From Harmonia axyridis (lineage: Eukaryota; Arthropoda; Insecta; Coleoptera; Coccinellidae), in assembly GCF_914767665.1 (NCBI RefSeq), contig NC_059503.1, positions 37,572,001-37,636,000 of the forward strand: a stretch of 64,000 nucleotides of DNA, read 5' to 3'. Every line of letters starts with the position of its first letter. Position 1 is the first letter of the stretch. The position numbers and the translations under genes were made by a program. Below the pieces are notes generated by a model. The model made no database searches. It saw nothing but the letters and a program-made list of their open reading frames with translations, and was not told the DNA's origin. This document shows positions 19,030 to 28,139 of the stretch, in pieces.

Positions 19030-19545
19030 ATCCATTTAACTGAAATAGATTACAATTTTAGTTTTGAAATGTTTCAGTGAGTGCAATGATTCCATAATCC
19101 AAGGATAAATACTCTAGAAATATGATCAATTCAGGAAAATTTAAATTTAAGCTACGTATATTTACATGCAATATGTTGAAATTATTATTCAATTTTAATT
19201 TATAGTTTTTTAAGTCATTAATATCTACTATGATAGTATCATATGCTGAGCAGTCATAATCCCTTATATAGCGGTTCATTTTGAAAGATAGTAAAACTAC
19301 AAACACATGTAAGGATATTTGATATTGACAGTTTATTTTTAGTTATTTCCTATTGGAATTTATTCATTGAAGTAATTTTATTTTCTGAGTTAAACTTATT
19401 GAAATTAATACCATTTTCTGCTTCCTGTACTATTGGGCAGATCTATTTCTTGGTCTCAACCTTGTGAACATTCTAGTTCCGACAGAGGATTTCGGAGTAA
19501 CTTTTCCATATTGGTTCTGTTTCTTCTTTAGTCCTGTTTGTGACG
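19030..19545 (-). pseudogene. LINE-A, 5' segment (end of ORF1, start of endonuclease)
   Basis: The minus-strand frame gives FNILHVNIRSLNLNFPELII and YGIIALTETF, the start of an APE endonuclease (N.RS and the LTE catalytic Glu) with an upstream leader MNRYIRDYDCSAYDTIIVDI. The next expected block (NRNDGVVVY) lies across the piggyBac at about 7230, so this is the missing 5' half. Between about 19,400 and 19,545 another minus frame resembles the tail of an ORF1. It is frameshifted near the TTAA. It is replaced at about 19545 by a plus-strand LINE. Confidence 0.7.
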
Positions 19546-20365
19546 CACTTGCTTCTTCCAAAGTTTTTGTATCCTCCCTAAAATTAATAGAAAGTTACTT
19601 AGAAAATCGAACACAAAGAGTCATAATTACAACAAATAGGAAAACATATATATCCACAGATGAAGAACTAACGATGGGAGTCATACAGGGGAGTATACTT
19701 AGGACCCCTTCTCTTCATTGTTTACATCAATGACCTTCCTGATATATTACAAATTCAAGAAATATCGGAAGAAATCCCCAAATCATGTAAAACCAACATC
19801 ACGATTTATGCTGATGACACAAATGTTCTGACATCGGCGGACGACGTACGTACAGTTACACACAATGCAAATAACATCTTCAGCAGAGTAGAAAAACAGT
19901 GCCCGAACAAGAGACTTAAGTTGAAGGCTGATAAAACAGAATGTACCATCTTCCACACCGAAAGAACAAAATACATAATAACCGAACATATATCACTAGG
20001 TAACATATAGATAGTACCCACAGGAAGAGTTAAATTCTTGGGAATCTGGTAACACAATAACATGAAGTGGAAATCACACATTGAAAATTTGAAAAAAAAA
20101 AAACTCAATTCAGTCATCTATACTTTTAACTTTATGAGGCACCATGTTCGAAAAAATGTAATGGAGATATTGTACTCTGCCAATTTCCAGTCGCTCATCT
20201 CTTATGGAATTTTATTATGGGGAAACAGCACACTGCAAAACAGAATATTTCCAACGTACAATCGAACTCTGAGAGCAATTTACAGTATAAAGTACTGTAG
20301 TAAATCGGATATTTGGAAATTATTGGAACTATTGGAATTATTATGCAGAGGGAATATACGTTAAA
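19546..20365 (+). pseudogene. LINE-K reverse-transcriptase fragment
   Basis: Plus-strand blocks in order: SYLENRTQRVIITTN, GVIQGSILRT (the PQGS box degraded to IQGS), ITIYADDTNVL (YADD box at about 19803-19835), RLKLKADKTECTIF, RVKFLGIW, KWKSHIENLKK and SYGILLWGNST. This is the RT palm-to-thumb of a Jockey-like LINE. Stops and a frame change (for example at 19730) break it. The 5' half is absent. It may continue at 21666-21974. Confidence 0.75.
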
Positions 20366-21603
20366 TTCAAAAGAGCGATCGCGACTTGTGTAAACCGATC
20401 TTAGTTTAGAAGCCGGATGTTTTATTTTTCAATTATTGCTTTTCTTAATTACCGTCTCCAGACGTCTCGACACCACGTTGGTGAAATCGATATATCTTCC
20501 ACGGATAAGAAAGAATAAACTAAATATTAGCTTATCTAAGTTCAGTAAATGCGTTTTGATCACATATGACACAGCAGAAAATCCGTTAGGCTGTAGGCAT
20601 ATTCGAAGTATGGTTCTAGCTGAGACAGCAGAAAAATTTGCTTGAGCTGGTGGGGTCTGTTAACGAAAAATGAAGAAGGAATGATGAGGCTTAAGTTTTT
20701 GGTCAGTATCGCTTAGGGTCTTTTATTGAGAAGGGTTGAGAATTCGAACGTCGGTCACGAAACCGGACAATTTCTTTTCAATAACAGAGTAATATTTAAG
20801 TTAAGGATAAGTTAAATAGATGGTAAATTGGTATATGTGTGAGTTTTCGGGATTTTAAGTATTCAGGAAAAGGGATTGTTTTGGCTCTGAGAAAGGAAGA
20901 ATTAGGTCAGAAATAGAAAAATAGGGATTATTATTTTTTGGATAAAGTTTAGAATTTGTTTTGGAATAAATTAGGTTAGATCGGAGTTCGCGGATCGGGA
21001 GGTAAGTTATTATAAAAGGAATTACACTTTCGAGTGAACAGTTTAAAGAAATTAAAACTAGGTTTAGGCAGGGCCTAAAATACTCACCTAGCATCGCGGG
21101 ATAAGGGCAAGTCTTTTGGCTATTTAGTTTTTATTTCAATTGTTGATGTTTGAATGTTTTTTCGATGAAAAAAAAGTTTATTTGAGTAGTCCCGATTCTC
21201 CCAAGTTCAAAGTTGGTATTTTGTTTCTTTTGGTTGAATAACAGATTATTTGAGACATTTTTTTGTTTTTTTTTTAAAGTTTTGGCCGTTGAGTCAACAT
21301 AGAAATTTCGGGGATATTGTAATTTCTAATATTTTCATTTTTCTTTATTATATTTAGTCTTAAAATTTAAATCGACTTTTATTGATCCAGTAAACTAATC
21401 CTGTCCCTAGAGAAAGAAAGTCAACTAAAAAGACCTGTCCATTGAAGCGACGGGCCGGACTCACACATAACATCTTTGTGAATTTATATAATTATTAATT
21501 CTCCGAGACCTCTGGAAAGCCGCTCTTCCAGGGGTTAAAAGAACATCCCAACCGGAGATAAGTGAACGTTGGTCAACATTCTCTGACTAACCCGTTCATG
21601 ACA
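20366..21603 (+). other. possible LTR-element fragment interrupting LINE-K
   Basis: Not recognised with certainty. A short open frame (20436-20645, CVLITYDTAENPLGCRHIRS) resembles nothing I can name. At 20658 TGTTAAC follows a purine-rich tract (GGTGGGG), and the block ends ...CATGACA at 21603, so a TG...CA LTR of about 946 bp preceded by a polypurine tract is conceivable. I found no partner LTR or target duplication. Confidence 0.3.
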
Positions 21604-21974
21604 GTACCGGGAATCGAGTAGGGGTGTTTTCAGGAGGGAGGGTATTTTGACTTTGACAGCAATCTATGGACTATGATGCTCAGTTTTTCTTCTCAGCAAC
21701 AGGGAACTATTTGAACAATACAGAAACCAACATAATTCAAGGAGAACATATCCATAAATATACCCCAGAAGACAACTATCACTCATACAAAGTAGCACGG
21801 ATGAAGATCTACAACTCCCTGTTCAGAAACCTTCATGTTATAAGTAACGTAAAAATATTTAAAAAAGAACTAACCAAGCACCTTATGAAGAATGCAGAGA
21901 TAATTTATAAATCTAAGATGACTTATATTGGACTTGTCATCTCTTCTTTGTTAACAATGATTATAGAGGATTAA
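21604..21974 (+). pseudogene. LINE C-terminal fragment, probable end of LINE-K
   Basis: The frame 21666-21974 reads KYTPEDNYHSYKVARMKIYN, SLFRNLHVISNVKIFKKELT and LMKNAEI. This matches the C-terminal pattern of Jockey/CR1-like ORF2 (the N.R....Y..... and FK..LK..L segments). It follows the RT fragment at 19546-20365 in the same orientation, so both may be one copy split by 20366-21603. Confidence 0.5.
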
Positions 21975-22233
21975 TTGAGCCGTTTATTTTGAAAGTGACC
22001 TAACTCCGTTTTTCAATTTTCTGCCGGTTACCTTGTTTACATGTATAACTTCATGTTATTTATCAGTGACGCACTTCAGATTGCTTATATTCAGAGAAAA
22101 TACGATACATTTTTTACACATAAGTTTTCCGAATTAATTGAATTACTGAGCCGTGTAGTTCGAAACGCAAAACTTTCAATATCTCGATTTGAAGATAAAT
22201 GGAGTTAGGCCACTTTCAAAATAAGCGGCTCAA
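21975..22233. mobile_element. short TIR element (MITE), 259 bp
   Basis: The left end TTGAGCCGTTTATTTTGAAA and the right end are inverted copies over about 33 bp with two differences by eye (…GTGACCTAACTCC against GTGGCCTAACTCC). No coding sequence. The target duplication is unclear. Confidence 0.7.
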
Positions 22234-22619
22234 CTATTATTATTTTTAGCCAAAAACTAGATGTGCTAGATCAGCTGCTTACCTTTGTGAGTAAAAGTAG
22301 GTTATTACTGTAGCAAGTATGGATACGATTACCTAGATTCGACACTTCCCCTGTTTCTTTCCTATATTGCTCATTCTGACCCCTTTTCCTCATACTTAAT
22401 GCTTATAGAATTCTCTAATCAAAGAATTTTCCTTCTTTTCTCGAACTTATTGAAATCACCCTTAGAAAATCAGTCCTGGGATTGGATCTCCAAGACTCCT
22501 GTTGCCCCAGGACCCAGGATCAAGACTGACATTCCGATATTGGGTTCATAATCTCTCAGGCTGAGCCCATATTCAGATCTGTTAAAGAAGAAGAATAATA
22601 ATAACCATTTTGATTTTTT
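22234..22619 (+). other. LINE-K 3' UTR and tail, probable
   Basis: Non-coding, ending in GTTAAAGAAGAAGAATAATAA, a simple repeat tail typical of LINE 3' ends. No other feature. Confidence 0.4.
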
Positions 22620-23139
22620 TCTTGTATAAACAAACCTACAAGGGTAACCACTAATTCTTCTTTATACATGTATCGATCATATATTCGTGAAAAATGTAAA
22701 CATTGAGAAAAAACAACTGGAATCGTCAATCGGCGGTATTTCGTGGTGCGCTAACTGATCATTATTTCACTATTTTGAGTATCCCTTTGCCAGGTAACGT
22801 GAGCTCAATTCCTTATGAGCAGGTCAAGGTCAATAAAATAAACTATGATGATTTGAATAAAGATTTAGAAAATGAAAGCTGGAATGAAATTTTTGAAAAT
22901 AATATCCATGTTGAAGCGGCTTATACCTGTTTTATAGAAAAACTGAGAAAATATATATTTATAGGAACACAGAGACCATTAAGATATCTAGCAGAAACCG
23001 TAAAAGAAAACCATGGATTACTCAGGGTATTTTGAACTCAATAAAACACAGAGATGCAATTAAGAAAAGCCTTATTCATGACTCCTCAAGTGATTCTATA
23101 GAAATCTCGAAATATACCTAAACGTTTTAGGAATCTCTT
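22620..23139 (+). pseudogene. LINE-B, endonuclease end and linker (first segment)
   Basis: Blocks: GALTDHYFTILSI (the DH that closes an APE endonuclease), then a linker (NYDDLNKDLENESWNEIFEN) and KPWITQGILNSIKHRDAIKK, the start of the RT N-terminal extension, in a second frame. It is cut at 23135-23139 by the Mag-type Gypsy; the target CTCTT is repeated at 27630-27634. It continues at 27635-27740 and 31135-31460. Frameshifted and dead. Confidence 0.65.
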
Positions 23140-23281
23140 TGTTATGGGTTTATCTCAATTAAATAAACGTTAATACTACAAAGATGTATTTCCAATTCAG
23201 TACCAAAATATACTATGTCAATCTGACTTTTCTCAACGAACCATCTCCCCGGTTACATCTCTACTGAATAATATCATTACA
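23140..23281 (-). repeat. 3' LTR of the Mag-like Gypsy (142 bp)
   Basis: Identical by eye to 27488-27629. On the coding strand it follows the polypurine tract. Confidence 0.95.
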
Positions 23282-23294
23282 TCTTCCCCTTTTC
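23282..23294 (-). other. polypurine tract of the Mag-like Gypsy
   Basis: On the minus strand the bases just before the 3' LTR read GAAAAGGGGAAGA. Confidence 0.75.
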
Positions 23295-23345
23295 AAATAA
23301 ACAAAATTAAAACACATTTGAACATTTACAACATCGGAACTGAAA

Positions 23346-26300
23346 CTAAATATAATCCTGAAGGTAGCAAGGTTTTCTTGTAATACGACCAAAACGAGTT
23401 CTATATATACTACCCTCTTCTTCAGCATTTGGTGTTCCACCTAATGGTGTTTCACCTATTGGTGTTTCACTTATTGGTGTTCCACCTGGTTCATTTTCAT
23501 TTTCCAAAATATCATTATTCACATTAACTTCTTCATTCTCAATATTTTGATTTTCGTTATCATTACAAGACAAATCACACTCTGTATCAGATGTGCCACT
23601 GCAGAAATTTGAGAAAATTTTCTTCAAAAATCTTCTGTTTCTCAAGTAAATTCTACCATTTTTATTTAATTTAACAACGAATGATCGAGGTCTATTTATG
23701 TCAACTCTAATAACTGATGCTGGTTCCCAAACACTTCCAAATTGAACCATTACATGGTCACCAGTTTTTATATGAGGTAAGTTTCTTACATTTCTATTAT
23801 AATATAATTTTTGTTTATATTGATTATTTACGAAAACTTTATTCATATTTTTATGATAATTCCTAGGCTTCAAAAGATTTTCTCTTACAGGTACATGACC
23901 TTTGAGAGTGCGACCAAACAAAAGTTGTGCCGGAGATGGAGTATCTCGACCGATTGGTGTATTTCTGTATTCCAGAAGTGTTAAATGTAAATCTTTACCA
24001 TCAAATAAAGCCTTTTTAAACATTTTCTTTACTGTTTGTACATGTCTTTCAATGAAACCATTAGATTGCGAATATGTTGGCGAATTAGTTTTATGAATAA
24101 CTTCCCACTCTTTGAGAAACTGCTGAAATTCAAAATTTGCGAATTGCGGACCATTATCACTATAGAAAATATCTGGTTTACCATGAATGGCAAAAACAGA
24201 TTTTACGGCATCAATTACTCTTTTACTGGTTGTATCATTATCTAAACATCTAATTTCAGGAAATTTTGAGTAAGTATCTACCAGCAACAAAAATTGCTTT
24301 CCATCGAGATAAAAAAAATCAGCTGCCACAGTATGCCATGGACGAGTGGGAATATCTCTACTTAACAAAGGTTCCCTCTGATTACTATTTTGAAATCTAC
24401 GACATGAAGAACAATTTCCCACAGTGTCAGATATTTCTTTATTCATAAATGGCCAATAGACCATATCGCGAGCTCGTAATAACGTTTTCTCAGTGCCCAT
24501 ATGATTGTAATGTAACCTAGCTTTGATATCATCCCTCATGTTTTTTGGAATAACCATCTGATTACCCTTGAAAATTACACCTCTCTGTTCAACTAGTTCA
24601 TCCCTCACACTCCAGAAAGGCATTGCCAATTGAGTCACCTGATTTTTATCTCGAGGCCACCCATTTTTTATGTAATTCATAACTTCCATTAGTTCAATGT
24701 CTCTTTCAGTTTCTATTCTCAATATATCAAATTTTTGAGGACTAATACTATTGAATTCAATAATACCAACCTGAGCTTCTAAATCATTTTCAATGATGTC
24801 AAAATTTTTGTCATCATAATAAGCACGCGACAAAGTATCGGCAAAATACATTAATGCTCCTGGTTTATATCTAACATTCAAATCATAATTTTGTAAGGTA
24901 ATTCTGAGTCTTTGTAAACGCATAGGACATTTATTCAGTGGTTTTTTGAATATAGCTTCGAGTGGCTTGTGATCTGTTTCTACTAAAAATGACTTACCAT
25001 AAAGAAATTGGTGGAATCTTTGACAACCAAAAACAATTCCCAACATTTCTTTTTCAATCTGTGCATAATTTTGCTGTGTATCTGTTAAACTTTTCGAAGC
25101 ATATGCAACAGGCATTCCATTTTGAAGTATTACTGCCCCTAGCCCATCTTTTGAACTGTCAACTGATAAAACTATCGGTTTATTTTCATCATAATATTGT
25201 AGAATAGGTCTTGTCATCAATAGGTTTTTTAAATTCTCAAAATTTTTTTTATGAATATCATTCCACTCCCATACAACATCTTTTTTTAGCAATGCCCTCA
25301 AGTTTGATGTGAGTTTGGATAAATTTGGAATGAATTTCGCAACATATGTAACCATTCCTAAAAACCTGCTCAATTCTTTAGTATTTTTTGGAATATCTAT
25401 TCGTTTAATTGCTTCAATTTTATCATTATCAATTTTTATACCTTCATCTGTCAGAATATGTCCCACATACTTAACTTCTTTTACTCTAAACCTACATTTA
25501 TTTTTATTGAATTTAACGCCCATTCTTGTTGCTCTAAAAAAAACTTTTTCCAGAATTTCATCATGTTCTTTTAAGGTTTTTGCGTAAATTATAATATCGT
25601 CAATATATACTTTAACTCCCTTAATGTCTCCAAAAATTTCTGTGAATGTTCTGTGAAAAATTTCCGGAGCATTACATACACCATATGGTAAACGTAAAAA
25701 CATATACCTACCAAAAGGTGTTGCAAATGTTGTTAGCTCAGAAGCTTCCTCTGTTAACACAATTTGCCAAAACCCTTTGCTGGCATCAAGAGTTGAAAAT
25801 ATTTTTGCACCACACATATCTCGTGTAATTTCATCAAAAGTAGGAATTTCATAATGTTCTCTTAACAATGCATCATTTAAATTTTGGGGGTCCAGACAAA
25901 TACGAATACTATTGTCTGGTTTCTTGACAATTACTATTGGATTTACAAATTCTGTGGGTTTTTTTACTGTTGTGATTATATTATCAGATATCATTCTATC
26001 CAATTCGGCTTTGAGTTTATCCATGAGATGAAATGGTACTCTACGACACGGTACAACTTTTGGCTGGTAATCACGTTTCAATTGAAAATTCACCGGACTA
26101 CTCAAAATTTTACCAATACCTTCGAACAATGCTGGATTTTCAGTGAAAATATTATTATTTTGGATTTGAAATATATTTCGCTGAACAAGATTCAGCTCTT
26201 GTAAACTTCGAATTCCCAATACAGGCGGTGAATTTCCATTGGTCTTCAGAATAATAAAATCAAGAAAGTAATTCTTACCATTGAAAACAACTCGCAAGTT

Positions 26301-27437
26301 ATAGGAACCAACAACATCCAATGTTTGACCACCATAATTCGTAATATTCAGTTTAATTTTTTTTAGTGAACCTATTTTCAAAATTCTCCACATATTTTCT
26401 GGTATGACATTAACATGAGCCCCCGTGTCTAGCTTGAATTTTAGGTACTTGCCACAATCTGGAATATAAAGTGTTTCAAACCAATCTTGTTCCGAGTTTT
26501 TCAACATAAAAATTTGAATTGATCCTAATACATGTTCATCATCAGCAATAACATTCACACCAGATTGAAAATTATTTGTACAAAAATGAGCAAAGTGATT
26601 AAACTTAAAACATCTTCTACATTGTTTGCCAAAAGCTGGACATTTACGATTACGGTGCATTAATCCACATCTGCCACATTTTGACTGATGAGAATTTTCA
26701 CTATGCGTTCCTCCATCACTTGTTCTGCCTCTTTTAGTGAATACGTTCTGTTCCCGTCTATTTTCATGACTGGAACTGTTCAAATTGAGCTGTCTTCTAT
26801 ATTGGTTTCCTTCTTGTCTTCTAGCATACATGCTATTTTCATCATAAGTCATTCTGTTCTTTCCATGTTTAATTTCACTAACTTCAAGGTTTTCTGTTTT
26901 ATCTATCATTTCCTTAATATGTTGTTCAGTTTGTTCAGCAACACGACAAATTTCAATTGTCTTTGTCAAATCTAAATTTGTTTCACGCAGCAAGCGCTCC
27001 TTCACTTTCCGATCTCTGATCCCACTTACTATTCTGTCTTTTATAAGCCTGTCTCTGAATGTGCCAAACTCACAATCTCTAGCAATTTTTTTTAATTCTG
27101 CCAAAAAGTGTTCAAATGATTCACCGTAAAGTTGATTTCTTGAATTGAATTTGTGAGTTTCCACACTAGAATTGCATTTAGGTAGGAAATAAACATCTAA
27201 TTTTTTTACTATTGTATCTGGATCAGTTTTTTCATCAGCTGTCAAATCCAATGTCTCCAAAACTTCATTAACCTCTTCTCCTAGACAATGTAATAGAACC
27301 GCCGCCTGGACCTCTTTCGGTTTTTCTTTACACCCTGTTGCAACTAAGTAAAGGGTGAAACTGTTCTTGAACTTCCGCCAGTTTGATCCCAAGTCCCCAC
27401 TCATACTCATTGACGCTGGTTGCTTCAAAAATTCCAT
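23346..27437 (-). CDS. Gypsy (Mag-like) Gag-Pol polyprotein, 1363 codons, intact
   Basis: Start ATG at 27437 on the minus strand (MEFLKQPASMSMSGD). Domains, residues approximate: Gag 15-240 (NWRKFKNSFTLYLVATG); cysteine knuckles CGRCGLMHRNRKC and CRRCFKFNHFAHFC at 250-290; protease FKLDTGAHV at 334; RT with ICLDPQNLN, FLRLPYGVCNAPEIF and VYIDDIIIY at about 612; RNase H with LSVDSSKDGLG at about 757 and ETDHKPLE; integrase with H..H..C..C (CSSCRRFQ), VAADFF at about 1037, YSDNGPQF at 1092 and NGFIERH at 1126 (D-x35-E). The tail has short GGTP/GETP repeats. Gag and Pol share one frame, as in many Mag-clade elements. No lesion seen. Confidence 0.95.
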   Translation of the reverse strand: MEFLKQPASMSMSGDLGSNWRKFKNSFTLYLVATGCKEKPKEVQAAVLLHCLGEEVNEVLETLDLTADEKTDPDTIVKKLDVYFLPKCNSSVETHKFNSRNQLYGESFEHFLAELKKIARDCEFGTFRDRLIKDRIVSGIRDRKVKERLLRETNLDLTKTIEICRVAEQTEQHIKEMIDKTENLEVSEIKHGKNRMTYDENSMYARRQEGNQYRRQLNLNSSSHENRREQNVFTKRGRTSDGGTHSENSHQSKCGRCGLMHRNRKCPAFGKQCRRCFKFNHFAHFCTNNFQSGVNVIADDEHVLGSIQIFMLKNSEQDWFETLYIPDCGKYLKFKLDTGAHVNVIPENMWRILKIGSLKKIKLNITNYGGQTLDVVGSYNLRVVFNGKNYFLDFIILKTNGNSPPVLGIRSLQELNLVQRNIFQIQNNNIFTENPALFEGIGKILSSPVNFQLKRDYQPKVVPCRRVPFHLMDKLKAELDRMISDNIITTVKKPTEFVNPIVIVKKPDNSIRICLDPQNLNDALLREHYEIPTFDEITRDMCGAKIFSTLDASKGFWQIVLTEEASELTTFATPFGRYMFLRLPYGVCNAPEIFHRTFTEIFGDIKGVKVYIDDIIIYAKTLKEHDEILEKVFFRATRMGVKFNKNKCRFRVKEVKYVGHILTDEGIKIDNDKIEAIKRIDIPKNTKELSRFLGMVTYVAKFIPNLSKLTSNLRALLKKDVVWEWNDIHKKNFENLKNLLMTRPILQYYDENKPIVLSVDSSKDGLGAVILQNGMPVAYASKSLTDTQQNYAQIEKEMLGIVFGCQRFHQFLYGKSFLVETDHKPLEAIFKKPLNKCPMRLQRLRITLQNYDLNVRYKPGALMYFADTLSRAYYDDKNFDIIENDLEAQVGIIEFNSISPQKFDILRIETERDIELMEVMNYIKNGWPRDKNQVTQLAMPFWSVRDELVEQRGVIFKGNQMVIPKNMRDDIKARLHYNHMGTEKTLLRARDMVYWPFMNKEISDTVGNCSSCRRFQNSNQREPLLSRDIPTRPWHTVAADFFYLDGKQFLLLVDTYSKFPEIRCLDNDTTSKRVIDAVKSVFAIHGKPDIFYSDNGPQFANFEFQQFLKEWEVIHKTNSPTYSQSNGFIERHVQTVKKMFKKALFDGKDLHLTLLEYRNTPIGRDTPSPAQLLFGRTLKGHVPVRENLLKPRNYHKNMNKVFVNNQYKQKLYYNRNVRNLPHIKTGDHVMVQFGSVWEPASVIRVDINRPRSFVVKLNKNGRIYLRNRRFLKKIFSNFCSGTSDTECDLSCNDNENQNIENEEVNVNNDILENENEPGGTPISETPIGETPLGGTPNAEEEGSIYRTRFGRITRKPCYLQDYI

Positions 27438-27469
27438 TTCTTCTTCCTTTGATTATAATAACGTAGCTT

Positions 27470-27487
27470 CGTTTCACGACTGCGCCA
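27470..27487 (-). other. primer-binding site of the Mag-like Gypsy
   Basis: On the minus strand TGGCGCAGTCGTGAAACG follows the 5' LTR directly. The first bases resemble the tRNA-Ser-type site reported for some Gypsy elements; the tRNA identity is inferred, not checked. Confidence 0.6.
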
Positions 27488-27629
27488 TGTTATGGGTTTA
27501 TCTCAATTAAATAAACGTTAATACTACAAAGATGTATTTCCAATTCAGTACCAAAATATACTATGTCAATCTGACTTTTCTCAACGAACCATCTCCCCGG
27601 TTACATCTCTACTGAATAATATCATTACA
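27488..27629 (-). repeat. 5' LTR of the Mag-like Gypsy (142 bp)
   Basis: Identical by eye to 23140-23281; flanked by CTCTT at 27630-27634. Confidence 0.95.
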
Positions 27630-27634
27630 CTCTT

Positions 27635-27740
27635 GAATAGGGTTATTAGGTCAACAAAAAACGAATATTATAAATATAGAATTATTGAGTCTAAAAATAA
27701 TTATAAACAAATCTGGAGTTTGATTAATGAATCTACTAAT
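27635..27740 (+). pseudogene. LINE-B, second segment (linker)
   Basis: One frame reads NRVIRSTKNEYYKYRIIESK and NNYKQIWSLINESTN, the usual ...R.AK..YY......N.KK.W..IN segment that precedes an RT. It lies between the Gypsy and LINE-C and continues LINE-B from 23139. Confidence 0.6.
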
Positions 27741-27759
27741 TCATGAAAATAGAAAGTGG

Positions 27760-28080
27760 TAAACCAAAAAAGACCGATTCGTAAAACCCGAAAATCCCTG
27801 GTTACGGGCAGCTTCACAGGAGCAGCTGAAGTTGAGGGATTGGACAAGATTGTAGCCCTTCATGTCCCAAATTTGAAGCCGGAAACTTCTGTGGAAAAGT
27901 TAGAAAATTTTCTATAGCGCAATTTCACCTATGTAAAATGCGAGAAATTAACATCTAGGTACCCTGATTCATATTCCTCGTTCAAGGTACTTATATCGAG
28001 TTGTGACTATGAAAAAGCACTGAATGGTTCAAATTGGCCCAACAAAGTAAACGTACATCGTTTTTTCAAAAAAGAGTGAC
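27760..28080 (+). pseudogene. LINE-C ORF1 C-terminal remnant
   Basis: The frame reads SFTGAAEVEGLDKIVALHVP, NLKPETSVEKLENFL, stop, RNFTYVKCEKLTSRYPDSYS and SFKVLISSCDYEKALNGSNW. This is the C-terminal fold seen in ORF1 proteins of APE-type LINEs (LHVSRL.P.T....L..YL followed by SFKV.V). The internal stop at about 27914 breaks it. Confidence 0.55.
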
Positions 28081-28139
28081 TCAACATCCAGTAGGTTAAA
28101 CTTCAGTTCGAATGGTTCAGGTGTAGGAATTTTAAGCAT

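Larger units (their letters stand above)
23140..27629 (-). mobile_element. Gypsy LTR retrotransposon, Mag-like, recent insertion
   Basis: Two 142-bp LTRs (TGTTATGGG...ATTACA on the plus strand) are identical by eye. The perfect 5-bp target duplication CTCTT sits at 23135-23139 and 27630-27634. One uninterrupted 1363-codon frame lies between. A primer-binding site and polypurine tract are in place. Everything needed for an autonomous Gypsy is present and unbroken. Confidence 0.97.

Noticed and set aside
20658..21603. Solo LTR with certainty
   Set aside because: TG...CA ends and a purine tract are suggestive, but no target duplication or second copy was found, so it is kept only as a possibility.
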